Positions 8,899 through 16,690 of a DNA stretch of 44,065 nt are shown here, piece after piece. The notes beneath the pieces are model-generated. The model was not told the DNA's origin. It worked only from the letters and a program-made list of their open reading frames with translations, and ran no database searches. This DNA comes from Candidatus Omnitrophota bacterium. Lineage in GTDB: Bacteria; Omnitrophota; Omnitrophia; Omnitrophales; JACQQS01. Made by a program: the position numbers and the translations under genes. The first letter of the stretch is position 1. Each line of letters begins with the position of its first letter. The DNA lies in assembly GCA_016206925.1 (NCBI GenBank), contig JACQQS010000042.1, positions 1 to 44,065 on the forward strand. Direction: 5' to 3'.

Positions 8899-10628
8899 AG
8901 TGGTCACAAACCATAATTCCTACATTGCGTCAGCCCCCGAAAGACGCTGAAGCAACCAGCCATAAACTTATGCTGCGCGCAGGACTTATCCGGCAGCTTT
9001 CATCCGGCGTATACAATTACCTGCCGCTCGGATGGAGAGTCTTGAGAAAGGTCATCGAGCTAATCCGCGATGAAATGGACCGTGCGGGCGCGGTTGAGCT
9101 CTTTATGCCTTCGCTCCAACCGTCGGAAATTTGGAAGCAAACAGGACGTTATGAAAGCCTTGCAGATGACAAGTTCTCGTTTAAAAACCGCGTGGCGCAA
9201 GAATATGTACTTGCCCCCACGCACGAAGAATGTATCACGTCGCTCATGGCCGAGACCGTGAATTCTTACCGTCAGCTTCCCATTACCGCATATCAAATTC
9301 AAACGAAATTTAGAGATGAAGCCCGCCCGAGATTTGGAGTCATCCGTTCCAAGGAATTTATAATGAAAGATGCCTATAGCTTCGATGCGGATGAAGCCGG
9401 CTTGGACAAAAGCTATGAAATCATGTACCGCACCTATGAGCGCATATTTACGCGCGCCGGACTCCAGTTTGAAATTGTCCAAGCGGATCCCGGATTGATG
9501 GGGGGTAATTTTTCGCATGAGTTCATGCTCTTGGCAGACTTTGGCGAAGACATTGTTGCGAAGTGTAGCAGCTGTCCATATCGCGCAAGCCGTGATATAG
9601 CCGCTTATCGTTTTGAAAATTCCAAAAATTTGGCTCCAGCGGCTGATGCAAAAGTGCCGAGGCCTGAAAAGTTTGACACGCCCAATTTAAAAACCATTGA
9701 GGAAATTTCCACCGCATTTAAGGTAAAACCGGCCGAAATGATCAAATCGTTAATATATGTAATCGATGGTGGAGAACCTGTTATGGCATTACTGCGCGGT
9801 GACCACGAAGCCAATGAGGCAAAGATCCGCCGCTTATCCGGCGCCGCGACCATTCGCCTTGCAACATCTCAAGAAATAGAGAAGGCCACAGGCGCTCCGG
9901 TGGGTTATGTTGGTCCTGTGGGTGTGCCGGGTAAAAAACTTAAAATCCTGTCGGATAGTGCCATCATGCAATTGACAAGCGGGGTAACCGGTGCCAACGA
10001 ATCAGACCGGCATTTGCGCAATGTTGTGCCCGGTCGTGACTTTTCCCCTCATGCGGTCGGCGATCTCCGCTATGCCGTAGAAGGAGACCGATGTCCGGCA
10101 TGCGAAAATGGCAGACTTCATTTCGTTCGCGCTATGGAAATCGGACATGTTTTCAAGTTGGGCATTCGGTATTCGAAACCACTCAAGGCAAACTTTCTCA
10201 GCCGCGAAGGCCGCGAACAGCCGTTCATTATGGGCTGCTATGGAATTGGTGTTAATCGAATACTGGCTGGCGCTATTGAACAAAATCATGATGAAAACGG
10301 CATCATCTGGCCGGAATCGATCGCGCCTTTTCATGTTGAACTACTGACCGTGAACCACGCGAACGCAGAGAGCCGCAAAGCCGCTGATGAGATCTACGAA
10401 AAATTAAATTCAGCCGGCGTTGAGACTCTTTACGACGACCGAGATGAGCGCGCCGGCGTAAAGTTTAACGATGCCGACCTGATCGGCGTTCCGGTGCAGG
10501 TTGTTGTGGGGGAAAAGAATCTGAAAGCAAATAAAATCGAGCTCAAGAATCGTCTGAGCGGTGAAAAACAGTTGATCGAACCCAAAAATATTTTTTCTGC
10601 CTTAAAACGTCCGAATATATTTCCGTAA
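8895..10628 (+). CDS. proS: Prolyl-tRNA synthetase, bacterial type with editing insertion
   Basis: ProS charges tRNA-Pro. The 577-residue class II synthetase shows the N-terminal SGVYNYLPLGWRVL block, THEECIT, and the motif 2 region FRDEARPRFGVIRSKEF. An insertion of roughly 180 residues (about 225-405) corresponds to the editing domain of bacterial-type enzymes that removes Ala-tRNA-Pro. Motif 3 (GCYGIGVNRILAGAIEQ) and the C-terminal anticodon-binding domain (ETLYDDRDERAGVKFNDADLIG) follow. It is the last gene of the overlapping operon begun by purA. Confidence 0.96.
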   Translation: MKWSQTIIPTLRQPPKDAEATSHKLMLRAGLIRQLSSGVYNYLPLGWRVLRKVIELIRDEMDRAGAVELFMPSLQPSEIWKQTGRYESLADDKFSFKNRVAQEYVLAPTHEECITSLMAETVNSYRQLPITAYQIQTKFRDEARPRFGVIRSKEFIMKDAYSFDADEAGLDKSYEIMYRTYERIFTRAGLQFEIVQADPGLMGGNFSHEFMLLADFGEDIVAKCSSCPYRASRDIAAYRFENSKNLAPAADAKVPRPEKFDTPNLKTIEEISTAFKVKPAEMIKSLIYVIDGGEPVMALLRGDHEANEAKIRRLSGAATIRLATSQEIEKATGAPVGYVGPVGVPGKKLKILSDSAIMQLTSGVTGANESDRHLRNVVPGRDFSPHAVGDLRYAVEGDRCPACENGRLHFVRAMEIGHVFKLGIRYSKPLKANFLSREGREQPFIMGCYGIGVNRILAGAIEQNHDENGIIWPESIAPFHVELLTVNHANAESRKAADEIYEKLNSAGVETLYDDRDERAGVKFNDADLIGVPVQVVVGEKNLKANKIELKNRLSGEKQLIEPKNIFSALKRPNIFP

Positions 10629-10708
10629 GCCTTCTTCCAGCACTTTTTTAAAGCGCTCGATTAAAATATTAGCAAAGACTTAAGTATCTGAAATAAAATA
10701 ACTTACGA

Positions 10709-10737
10709 TTGTAAATACAAAATCGTCGTGCTATACT
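10709..10737 (+). promoter_or_regulatory. Sigma-70-type promoter with overlapping inverted repeat
   Basis: TTGTAA at 10709-10714 and TATACT at 10732-10737 are separated by 17 bases, and TGC just before the -10 makes it an extended -10. An imperfect inverted repeat, ACGATTGTA then TACAAAATCGT (10706-10726), covers the -35 and could be an operator. It lies about 108 bases upstream of the kinase-like gene at 10845. Confidence 0.7.
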
Positions 10738-10844
10738 CTCGTTCGTAGGCGCCAATCTCTTATAATCCTGCTGGCTCTCCAATTTGCCTACTGAAAGCTG
10801 TTTCGTGCCGATCTTCCCGGCGATCGACAAGGGAAGTTCGCCGG

Positions 10845-11630
10845 ATGTCGAAAGCGGCAGAAGGCGGTGATTGCGTGGGGGAAAACGTTCCGCTAAGTGA
10901 ACCGCAAGTTAGATCGCCCATTCCCGGACCGATCCAGAGCGATATTCTTGGCTCTCTGGAATTGGTAAGTCAAATTCTGGAAGCGCAGCATTTCGCCCGC
11001 TTGCGCTTTGCTCGCGACGCACACTCTTCAGTCACCATTTCGTATGATATTGCTATTGTCGAGCATGCACGTAAACAGCTTGATTATGCCATCAATCGCT
11101 TAAGGCAAGCACTTGGTTTGGGCGGGGCCGTTTCTCCCGGCACAAGCAATGCCCCTCAATACATAAGCGTAAACGCGGGTTTAAAGAGCGCTACTGAGTT
11201 ACTTCGCCATCGCCTTCAGCAAGTACTGGTTGTCGAATGGCTGCCGAGCGATCTGCCAAAAATCTTTGTCAATCCCGATGAGTTTCGCGAGATTTGCTAC
11301 AATCTGCTGCTGAATGCCATTTTAGGGCTGGGCGGCCGTATGGGGCGAATTACGGTAGAGGCCATTACACAAATGCCGACCGAAAACTGGCCGGGCGGGG
11401 TTCGCCTACGCTTTGTGGACAGCGGGCAGCCCGTGAACGAAAATTATTTGCATCTTTTGTTTAAACCAAATTTTTTTCTGGACCGCCCCCGCCGAATTGA
11501 CGGCTTGCTGCTCTATGTGACGCACCGCCTGGCCGAGAAAAACAGGGGCCGCCTGGTGGCCTACGGTTGTTGCGATACCGGAACGGCATTTTGCATCGAT
11601 TTACCCTCAAAACCCCTTCATCCGCACTAA
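10845..11630 (+). CDS. Degenerate histidine-kinase-like ATPase protein
   Basis: The 261-residue protein resembles the C-terminal catalytic half of a sensor histidine kinase. The N-box is visible as FREICYNLLLNAI (Asn157). The G1 box is reduced to VDSGQPV where an active kinase has D-x-G-x-G, and the C-terminal strand is DTGTAFCIDLP. No H-box histidine (HExx) is seen in the first 100 residues, and there is no membrane segment. It probably binds nucleotide weakly or acts as a regulatory partner rather than as a kinase. ATG 10845 follows GGGAAG with suitable spacing. Its partner is unknown; its downstream neighbour is a possible lipoprotein. Confidence 0.75.
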   Translation: MSKAAEGGDCVGENVPLSEPQVRSPIPGPIQSDILGSLELVSQILEAQHFARLRFARDAHSSVTISYDIAIVEHARKQLDYAINRLRQALGLGGAVSPGTSNAPQYISVNAGLKSATELLRHRLQQVLVVEWLPSDLPKIFVNPDEFREICYNLLLNAILGLGGRMGRITVEAITQMPTENWPGGVRLRFVDSGQPVNENYLHLLFKPNFFLDRPRRIDGLLLYVTHRLAEKNRGRLVAYGCCDTGTAFCIDLPSKPLHPH

Positions 11631-11696
11631 GTTAGCAATAAACTTCCTAGACATAACTTCTTTCTCCGTATAACATAATTGCCCGTACGGAGGATG

Positions 11697-12266
11697 ATGT
11701 TGAAATTCTCAATCGCAAGTGTTAATCGTTCTCGGGGCGTACGGGAAACCGTTCTTCTTAGTCTCTTTTTTCTGTTCTTGTCCTTTTCCGGATGCCAGCT
11801 TCTAGCTCTGCCGTTTTTTGCAGTCGCTATGTTTGGAAACTTGGCTTCGCAGGTCATTGCGCAAGCCTTTGTTTTACCTTTTCAGCTTCTTCCGTTGGCC
11901 ATCAAATATGCTCCCCTTGCACTGCTTTTTATAGAAAAATCCGAACCGGACGGCACGTTTTATGTGGAATGGCTTGGTTCGGATATTCCGCCGATCGAGA
12001 TCGATCAATTTGTTGATAGACATGGCCGTGAAATTTCTGTTTTGAAGCTCCCAGCTCAAGTATTAAACTTAGACGCGGTCCGGTTGAATCTGTCCCGCGG
12101 CATTGAAAAAAGCAACCTCTTGTTGACGGCCAATGAATTTAAGACCGTTTCTCCAGATGATCTGCGGGAAACTTGGGAAATTTTAAAAACCCGCCCCGGC
12201 ACCGTCTGGGTGGCGGGAAAACTGGCAGCGGATATACGCCGCGAGTCGTTAATCGCTTATGTTTAA
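11697..12266 (+). CDS. Hypothetical membrane protein, possible lipoprotein
   Basis: I do not recognise this family. From ATG 11697 there are 189 residues. After SVNRSRGVRET comes a strongly hydrophobic stretch ending FLSFSGC, which resembles a lipobox although Phe at -3 is not ideal. A second hydrophobic stretch (LLALPFFAVAM to FVLPFQLLPLAIKYAPLALLFI) follows, so it could instead be a double-spanning membrane protein. The C-terminal half is soluble and contains DGTFYVEWLGSDIPPIEID. The start is uncertain: GGAGG at 11689-11693 directly precedes ATG 11694 and ATG 11697, and TTG codons at 11679 and 11700 are also in frame. Confidence 0.65.
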   Translation: MLKFSIASVNRSRGVRETVLLSLFFLFLSFSGCQLLALPFFAVAMFGNLASQVIAQAFVLPFQLLPLAIKYAPLALLFIEKSEPDGTFYVEWLGSDIPPIEIDQFVDRHGREISVLKLPAQVLNLDAVRLNLSRGIEKSNLLLTANEFKTVSPDDLRETWEILKTRPGTVWVAGKLAADIRRESLIAYV

Positions 12267-12290
12267 GCAAAAGTTGACTGGAGAAAAAAT

Positions 12291-12869
12291 ATGGTGCTCA
12301 CACCTTCTACGATGACAGAGCTGGGAAGTCCAGCGCCTGATTTCTCGCTGCCGGATTTAGATGGAAAGATCGTGTCGCTCACGGACTTCACAGACCGCCC
12401 CGCGCTTCTTGTCATGTTTATCTGCAATCATTGCCCGTATGTAAAACATGTCCGGAAGGAGCTTGGCAAATTATATGGGGATTATTGCGACAAGGGATTA
12501 GCGGTGGTTGGGATTAATTCAAACGATATCGCAAATTATCCCGAAGACTGTCCTGAAAACATGAAAAAGATGGCGTGCGAAAACGATTGGCGGTTTCCGT
12601 ATCTTTTAGATGATTCCCAGGAAACAGCCAAACGATACCGTGCGGCGTGCACACCGGATTTTTTTCTCTACGGCGCGCGGCAAAAACTGGTTTACCGAGG
12701 TCAATTGGACGAAAGCAGACCGGATAACGGCAAACCCATAACAGGCAAAGACCTCAGAGCAGCCATTGATGCCGTTCTGACCGGCGCACCGATCTCAAAG
12801 AATCAAAAACCCAGCATGGGCTGCAATATTAAATGGAAAGCAGGAAACGAACCGGATTATTTTGGTTAA
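12291..12869 (+). CDS. Thioredoxin-like redox protein of the AhpC/TSA-related PRX-like group
   Basis: The 192-residue protein begins with the AhpC/TSA-type segment GSPAPDFSLPDLDGK and has a CxxC pair, Cys45 and Cys48, in FICNHCPYVKH. It continues with VVGINSNDIANYPED, FPYLLDDSQETAKRY and the cis-proline region ACTPDFFLY. These features fit the small thioredoxin-like family that carries CNHCPYV at the active site. No signal peptide is seen, so it is probably cytoplasmic. The substrate is unknown. ATG 12291 follows GGAGA eight bases upstream. Confidence 0.85.
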   Translation: MVLTPSTMTELGSPAPDFSLPDLDGKIVSLTDFTDRPALLVMFICNHCPYVKHVRKELGKLYGDYCDKGLAVVGINSNDIANYPEDCPENMKKMACENDWRFPYLLDDSQETAKRYRAACTPDFFLYGARQKLVYRGQLDESRPDNGKPITGKDLRAAIDAVLTGAPISKNQKPSMGCNIKWKAGNEPDYFG

Positions 12870-12890
12870 TGCCACAGCTAAGGAGCACGC

Positions 12891-13322
12891 ATGTACGACG
12901 TTAAAACATTTACGGTTGAGGAAGCCGATCTCCTGATACCGACTTTGACACCGTTATTAAATGCGGTCGAATCGATCCATTTGAAATTGCAGAAGCTTCA
13001 GGCGCAGACGGATGCGCTTGAGTTGGTCACCGATGATCGAGAAACCGAGCCTTCTCCGAATATGGATGAAGTGGAACAGCTCGTGGCTGAGATGAAAGGT
13101 CTCGCGGAAAAATATCAGGACTACGTCGACAAGATCCAAAGCTATGGCTGTTACCTGAAAGGGGTATTCCCGACGCTCATTGATTTCTTCCATACAAACA
13201 GCGGGAATGTCGTTTATTTATGCTGGATGCTTGGCGAGCCCAAGGTTAAGCATTGGCACGATGTCGGCAAAGGGTTTACCGATCGCCATAAAATAGGCGA
13301 ATTTGAAGCCGACCTGAATTAA
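12891..13322 (+). CDS. DUF2203-family protein
   Basis: The 143-residue protein starts KTFTVEEADLLIPTLTPLL, has a helical coiled middle, and ends VYLCWMLGEPKVKHWHDVGKGF, the hallmark of the DUF2203 family (typically VYLCWRLGEP with HWHE). Its function is unknown. An insert rich in acidic residues (VTDDRETEPSPNMDEVEQL, about 47-65) lies between the helices. ATG 12891 follows AAGGAG with good spacing. It is the last gene before a new promoter. Confidence 0.82.
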   Translation: MYDVKTFTVEEADLLIPTLTPLLNAVESIHLKLQKLQAQTDALELVTDDRETEPSPNMDEVEQLVAEMKGLAEKYQDYVDKIQSYGCYLKGVFPTLIDFFHTNSGNVVYLCWMLGEPKVKHWHDVGKGFTDRHKIGEFEADLN

Positions 13323-13438
13323 GCAAATCTTGCGTGTAGAGCACCTCTTTCTTTATATCTATTTTTATACCTATTTTTTCTTCCGATAACTCGAAAATTA
13401 AGCTTAAAATGCGCGCTAAACCTCACGTTGTTTTTATG

Positions 13439-13447
13439 TGCTATACT
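13439..13447 (+). promoter_or_regulatory. Extended -10 promoter
   Basis: TGCTATACT at 13439-13447 is an extended -10 element (TGn plus TATACT). No convincing -35 lies 15-18 bases upstream. The DNA before it (13340-13420) is AT-rich. It is the only promoter-like sequence seen before the seven-gene unit that starts at 13517. Confidence 0.5.
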
Positions 13448-13516
13448 TAACACAAATGGCGAGAAATTACGCTTTTGGCGCAAATTGTATAAACCCCTTT
13501 CAAGAAATTAGCGCAC

Positions 13517-13723
13517 GTGATCAAACTTCTAACGCCCGATGAACTGAGCAAGCTCCTCCGAATTCCAAAGCGATCCATTTATCGATTTGCTCAAGATGGT
13601 CATATCCCCGGCGGATTCCGCGTTGGCAAGCATTGGCGGTTTCGGCAAGACGTTATCGAAAACTGGATAAACGGGCAAAGTACCTTAAAACATGTTCCCG
13701 AGTTAAAAGTAAGGCGACAATAG
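13517..13723 (+). CDS. Small helix-turn-helix protein, excisionase/MerR-like
   Basis: The 68-residue protein contains the pattern LLTPDELSKLLRIPKRSIYR, then GHIPGGFRVGKHWRFRQDVIENWI, which is the winged-helix DNA-binding fold (HTH_17) found in excisionase-family and BldC-like regulators. It uses a GTG start; an in-frame stop at 13490-13492 leaves no other good start. It ends eight bases before the next gene. No integrase or other phage gene is nearby, so a transcriptional role for this operon is more likely than excision. Confidence 0.8.
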   Translation: MIKLLTPDELSKLLRIPKRSIYRFAQDGHIPGGFRVGKHWRFRQDVIENWINGQSTLKHVPELKVRRQ

Positions 13724-13731
13724 CAAACGCA

Positions 13732-15327
13732 ATGCAAACGAAATCACAGACTGTCCCGTATTTGATCTCCATAAAGCTCTCCAAGGTTCTTCCAGACCAA
13801 AAAAGCCGGGTCTTTAAACTGATTACAGAGGTCGAGCATTTTACTCACTACATGCCCAATGTAAAACGATGCGTTGTCCTGGAAAAAACCGGAAACTATA
13901 CGATAACGCAATGGAATATAGAATTAGATCAAATTCCAATTACATGGAAAGAAAAAGTGCGAGTTGATCCTGCCGGTTCCAGTATTTATTTCAATGCGAT
14001 TGATGGTGACCTCGCTAAATTCGATGGAACGTGGACGTTAAAAGACCATCCGCAAGGGACAGAGCTTTGTATTGAGGCTGAAGTCGACATCGGAATTCCC
14101 GTTGTGGGGCAATTGGTTGCCCCCGTTCTCGAAGAAAAGATAAAAAAAAATTTTATCATGATGCTGGAAGGGTTAAATAACAAACTGGTTTCCGACCACT
14201 ACCGAAGTTTCTTGAAAGGCACAAATAACAAGATTGGCGGATTTGCCCTGATTGGGCATCCTTACAACTTAAATAACCTTATCCGGTACCTTAAGTTTTG
14301 CGAACCGACATTTAAGCCCCCCTCGCAAGAGTTCCTAAACAAGATCTACGAATTGGTTCCATCCTTTGTCATGTGCGGTATCGAAAAGTTTAGATCGGCA
14401 GCTGGTGTGGACTCGCGCGGATTATTTATACAAAGCACATTTGTTCCCGACATGGTTTCCGTTGATGAAAAAATGGTGTTCCAAAAGGTTGTGGAGGCCT
14501 GCCGCATGGCTGAAAGCCATCAAATCGGTATCGCTACCCTTGGCGGATTTACTTCTATCGTCGGAGAACGATTCGGAGACGAACTCGCTAAAATGACCCA
14601 TATTCCGCTGACCACGGGTAACACGTATACGGTTTCGCTTGCGCTGGACGGTGTGCGAAAAGCATGCGAGCTCATGGGTATCGAGCTCACAAGAGCAACC
14701 GTATGTATTATTGGAGGGACGGGGGACATCGGAAGCGGATGCGCGCGCATTTTGGCAAAAGAAGTTAAGGGTCTCGTATTGACAGGACGCGACGCCGCTC
14801 GATTGGAAGCGGCTGTAGATAGTTTGAAACGAATCCGCCGATCCGAAGTCTCGGGAACAACCGACAATGCAGCCGCTGTACGAACCGCCGACATTGTCAT
14901 TGCGGCGGCCAGCGTAACAAATTCTATTTTGAAGGAAGAGTGGTTTAAATCAGGCACCATTATTTGCGATTTAGCCTACCCGAAGAACCTCTGCTACACC
15001 GTTAAAAATAGAAATGATCTTTTGATATTTTCCGGGGGGTTGGCCGAAATCCCTCAGGAAATCGATTTTGAGTTTGAAATCGGACTTCCTTCAACACACA
15101 CGCTATATGGTTGTTTTGCGGAAGCCATTTTGCTCGATCTTGAACGCCGCTATGAGAATTTTTCTTACGGAAGAGGAAAAATCACGCCAGAAAAAGTATC
15201 TGAGATTAAGAAAATAGCCGAACGGCACGGGTTCCGTGTTGCACCGTTTTATTGGGGCAACCGCCTGCTATCCGCCGAAGAAATAACGGGCATCAAGCAT
15301 TCATGTCAAAGGAAAACGGCCGCATAG
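13732..15327 (+). CDS. SRPBCC lipid-binding domain fused to acyl-ACP reductase (AAR)-like domain
   Basis: From ATG 13732 the protein has 531 residues. Residues about 8-155 form an SRPBCC/Coq10-type hydrophobic-ligand domain (YLISIKLSKVL through ELCIEAEVDIGIPVVGQ). Residues about 169-506 align end to end, from memory, with cyanobacterial long-chain acyl-ACP reductase: GGFALIGHPYNL at the start, LGGFTS (270-275), TTGNTYT (294-300), the NADPH loop GGTGDIGS (328-335), YPKNL (416-420) and CFAEA, where Cys461 matches the catalytic Cys294 of Synechococcus AAR. The family reduces acyl-ACP to fatty aldehyde. The SRPBCC domain may hand over the substrate. TTG 13633 could add 33 residues but overlaps the HTH gene. 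The next gene overlaps its end by 25 bases. Confidence 0.85.
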   Translation: MQTKSQTVPYLISIKLSKVLPDQKSRVFKLITEVEHFTHYMPNVKRCVVLEKTGNYTITQWNIELDQIPITWKEKVRVDPAGSSIYFNAIDGDLAKFDGTWTLKDHPQGTELCIEAEVDIGIPVVGQLVAPVLEEKIKKNFIMMLEGLNNKLVSDHYRSFLKGTNNKIGGFALIGHPYNLNNLIRYLKFCEPTFKPPSQEFLNKIYELVPSFVMCGIEKFRSAAGVDSRGLFIQSTFVPDMVSVDEKMVFQKVVEACRMAESHQIGIATLGGFTSIVGERFGDELAKMTHIPLTTGNTYTVSLALDGVRKACELMGIELTRATVCIIGGTGDIGSGCARILAKEVKGLVLTGRDAARLEAAVDSLKRIRRSEVSGTTDNAAAVRTADIVIAAASVTNSILKEEWFKSGTIICDLAYPKNLCYTVKNRNDLLIFSGGLAEIPQEIDFEFEIGLPSTHTLYGCFAEAILLDLERRYENFSYGRGKITPEKVSEIKKIAERHGFRVAPFYWGNRLLSAEEITGIKHSCQRKTAA

Positions 15328-16682
15328 GTTCCTACCGCGAACGCATTCAAGGGCTGGGGAGTGTAGAAGATGTTCTTTCCTTCAGATTCAGCGATGCTGC
15401 TAAACTTTATTCTGCCTATTTGAATCCTTACCTGGTATGGATATCGCGTTTCATCGGCTTTAACAAATCATTCCGCCATGCATCGGGATGCTATCTGGAG
15501 GATTCTAAGGGGAGCCGTTACCTGGATTTTCTGTCCGGATTTGGTTCTCTTAATTTGGGGCATGAGCCGCCAAAAGTGCTGGAGGCGCTAAGGCAGGTAG
15601 AGCATTATCCAAACATTTTGCAATCATATCCCAATCCTTTTGCCGGGGCGCTCGCACAGTATCTTGTTCGCCTGACTTCGGAAAAACTCGGAAAGGTATT
15701 TTTCTGCAATAGCGGAACTGAAGCTTGTGAAGCCGCTATCAAATTAACGCGTGCTGCAACAGGAAAGAAAGTTCTGGTATATGCCGAAGGCGCATTTCAC
15801 GGAAAATCAATGGGATCACTTTCGATTTCTGGCAGGGAAAGGTACAAAAAACCCTTTGCGCCTCTCTTGGCTGATACCAAGTGCGTGCCTTATGGCGATG
15901 CGGATGCGCTGGACAAGGTACTAAGGCAGGGCGATGCCGTTGCGTTCATTGTGGAACCTATTCAAGGAGAGGCCGGCGTAATTGTTCCAAAGAACGGTTA
16001 TCTTAAATCCGTACGAAAGATTTGCGATCAACACAAGGTATTGCTTATCTTGGATGAAGTGCAAACGGGAATGGGCCGCACGGGTCGTTTATTTTGCTAT
16101 GAGCATGATGCTATTGAGCCCGATGTATTACTCCTAAGTAAGTCGTTGGGCGCCGGTGTCATGCCAATCGGAGCAATGCTCACAAAAAATGAGATTTGGT
16201 CACGCGCATACGGATCGATTGAAAAGTGCCTGCTGCACACGAGCACCTTCGGCGGGAACACGAAGGCCTGCGCCGCCGGAATTGCGGCGATCCGTACGCT
16301 GATCTCTGAAAATGTGATTGAAAATGCGGCGCAAACGGGGGAGTTGCTTATTTCGAAACTGGTAGTCATGCAGAAGCGATTCACCGTTTTAAAGGCGGTT
16401 CGAGGAAGAGGCTTGATGATCGGCATGACGCTGGCACGCCTGAAAGGAAACAAGCCCATCATGGAAGGTGCGCTCGCATTGTGGGTGGTCCGCCAGTTGT
16501 TTAAGCGGCACAAAATCATATCCGCATTCACCTTAAATAACTACGATGTGCTTCGCATTGCGCCTCCGTTGATTGTCGGCAAAACGGAGGTGAATTTTTA
16601 TCTCAATGCGCTCGAAGACGTTTTGAAATCCGCAGAAAAATTTGCACGTTTGCGTTTGGTCAAGGAAACAGCAAAGGTTTAG
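15303..16682 (+). CDS. Class III PLP-dependent aminotransferase
   Basis: From ATG 15303 the protein has 459 residues and belongs to the fold I class III aminotransferases (GabT, ArgD, putrescine transaminase relatives). SGTEA at 137-141 binds phosphate, LDEVQTGMGRTG (250-261) carries the PLP-contacting Asp251 and Gln254, and Lys280 in LLLSKSLGAG is the Schiff-base lysine. Members move amino groups to or from aldehydes and ketones, often terminal ones. The start codon lies inside the AAR gene, so the two are translated together. The placement suggests the AAR aldehyde product is its amino acceptor, but this is inference. An alternative TTG start at 15252 would overlap the upstream gene more deeply. 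Confidence 0.9.
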   Translation: MSKENGRIGSYRERIQGLGSVEDVLSFRFSDAAKLYSAYLNPYLVWISRFIGFNKSFRHASGCYLEDSKGSRYLDFLSGFGSLNLGHEPPKVLEALRQVEHYPNILQSYPNPFAGALAQYLVRLTSEKLGKVFFCNSGTEACEAAIKLTRAATGKKVLVYAEGAFHGKSMGSLSISGRERYKKPFAPLLADTKCVPYGDADALDKVLRQGDAVAFIVEPIQGEAGVIVPKNGYLKSVRKICDQHKVLLILDEVQTGMGRTGRLFCYEHDAIEPDVLLLSKSLGAGVMPIGAMLTKNEIWSRAYGSIEKCLLHTSTFGGNTKACAAGIAAIRTLISENVIENAAQTGELLISKLVVMQKRFTVLKAVRGRGLMIGMTLARLKGNKPIMEGALALWVVRQLFKRHKIISAFTLNNYDVLRIAPPLIVGKTEVNFYLNALEDVLKSAEKFARLRLVKETAKV

Positions 16683-16690
16683 AAAGCGAT

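Noticed and set aside
10629-10708. T-rich stretch after proS as a terminator
   Set aside because: No stable hairpin precedes the T-run.
13456-13539. Small open frame of 27 codons starting ATG 13456 as a leader peptide
   Set aside because: It has no ribosome binding site, no regulatory codon run and overlaps the next gene without clear coupling.
13517-13723. Excisionase-like protein as evidence of a prophage or integrative element
   Set aside because: No integrase, attachment site or phage gene nearby; such small HTH proteins are also ordinary regulators.
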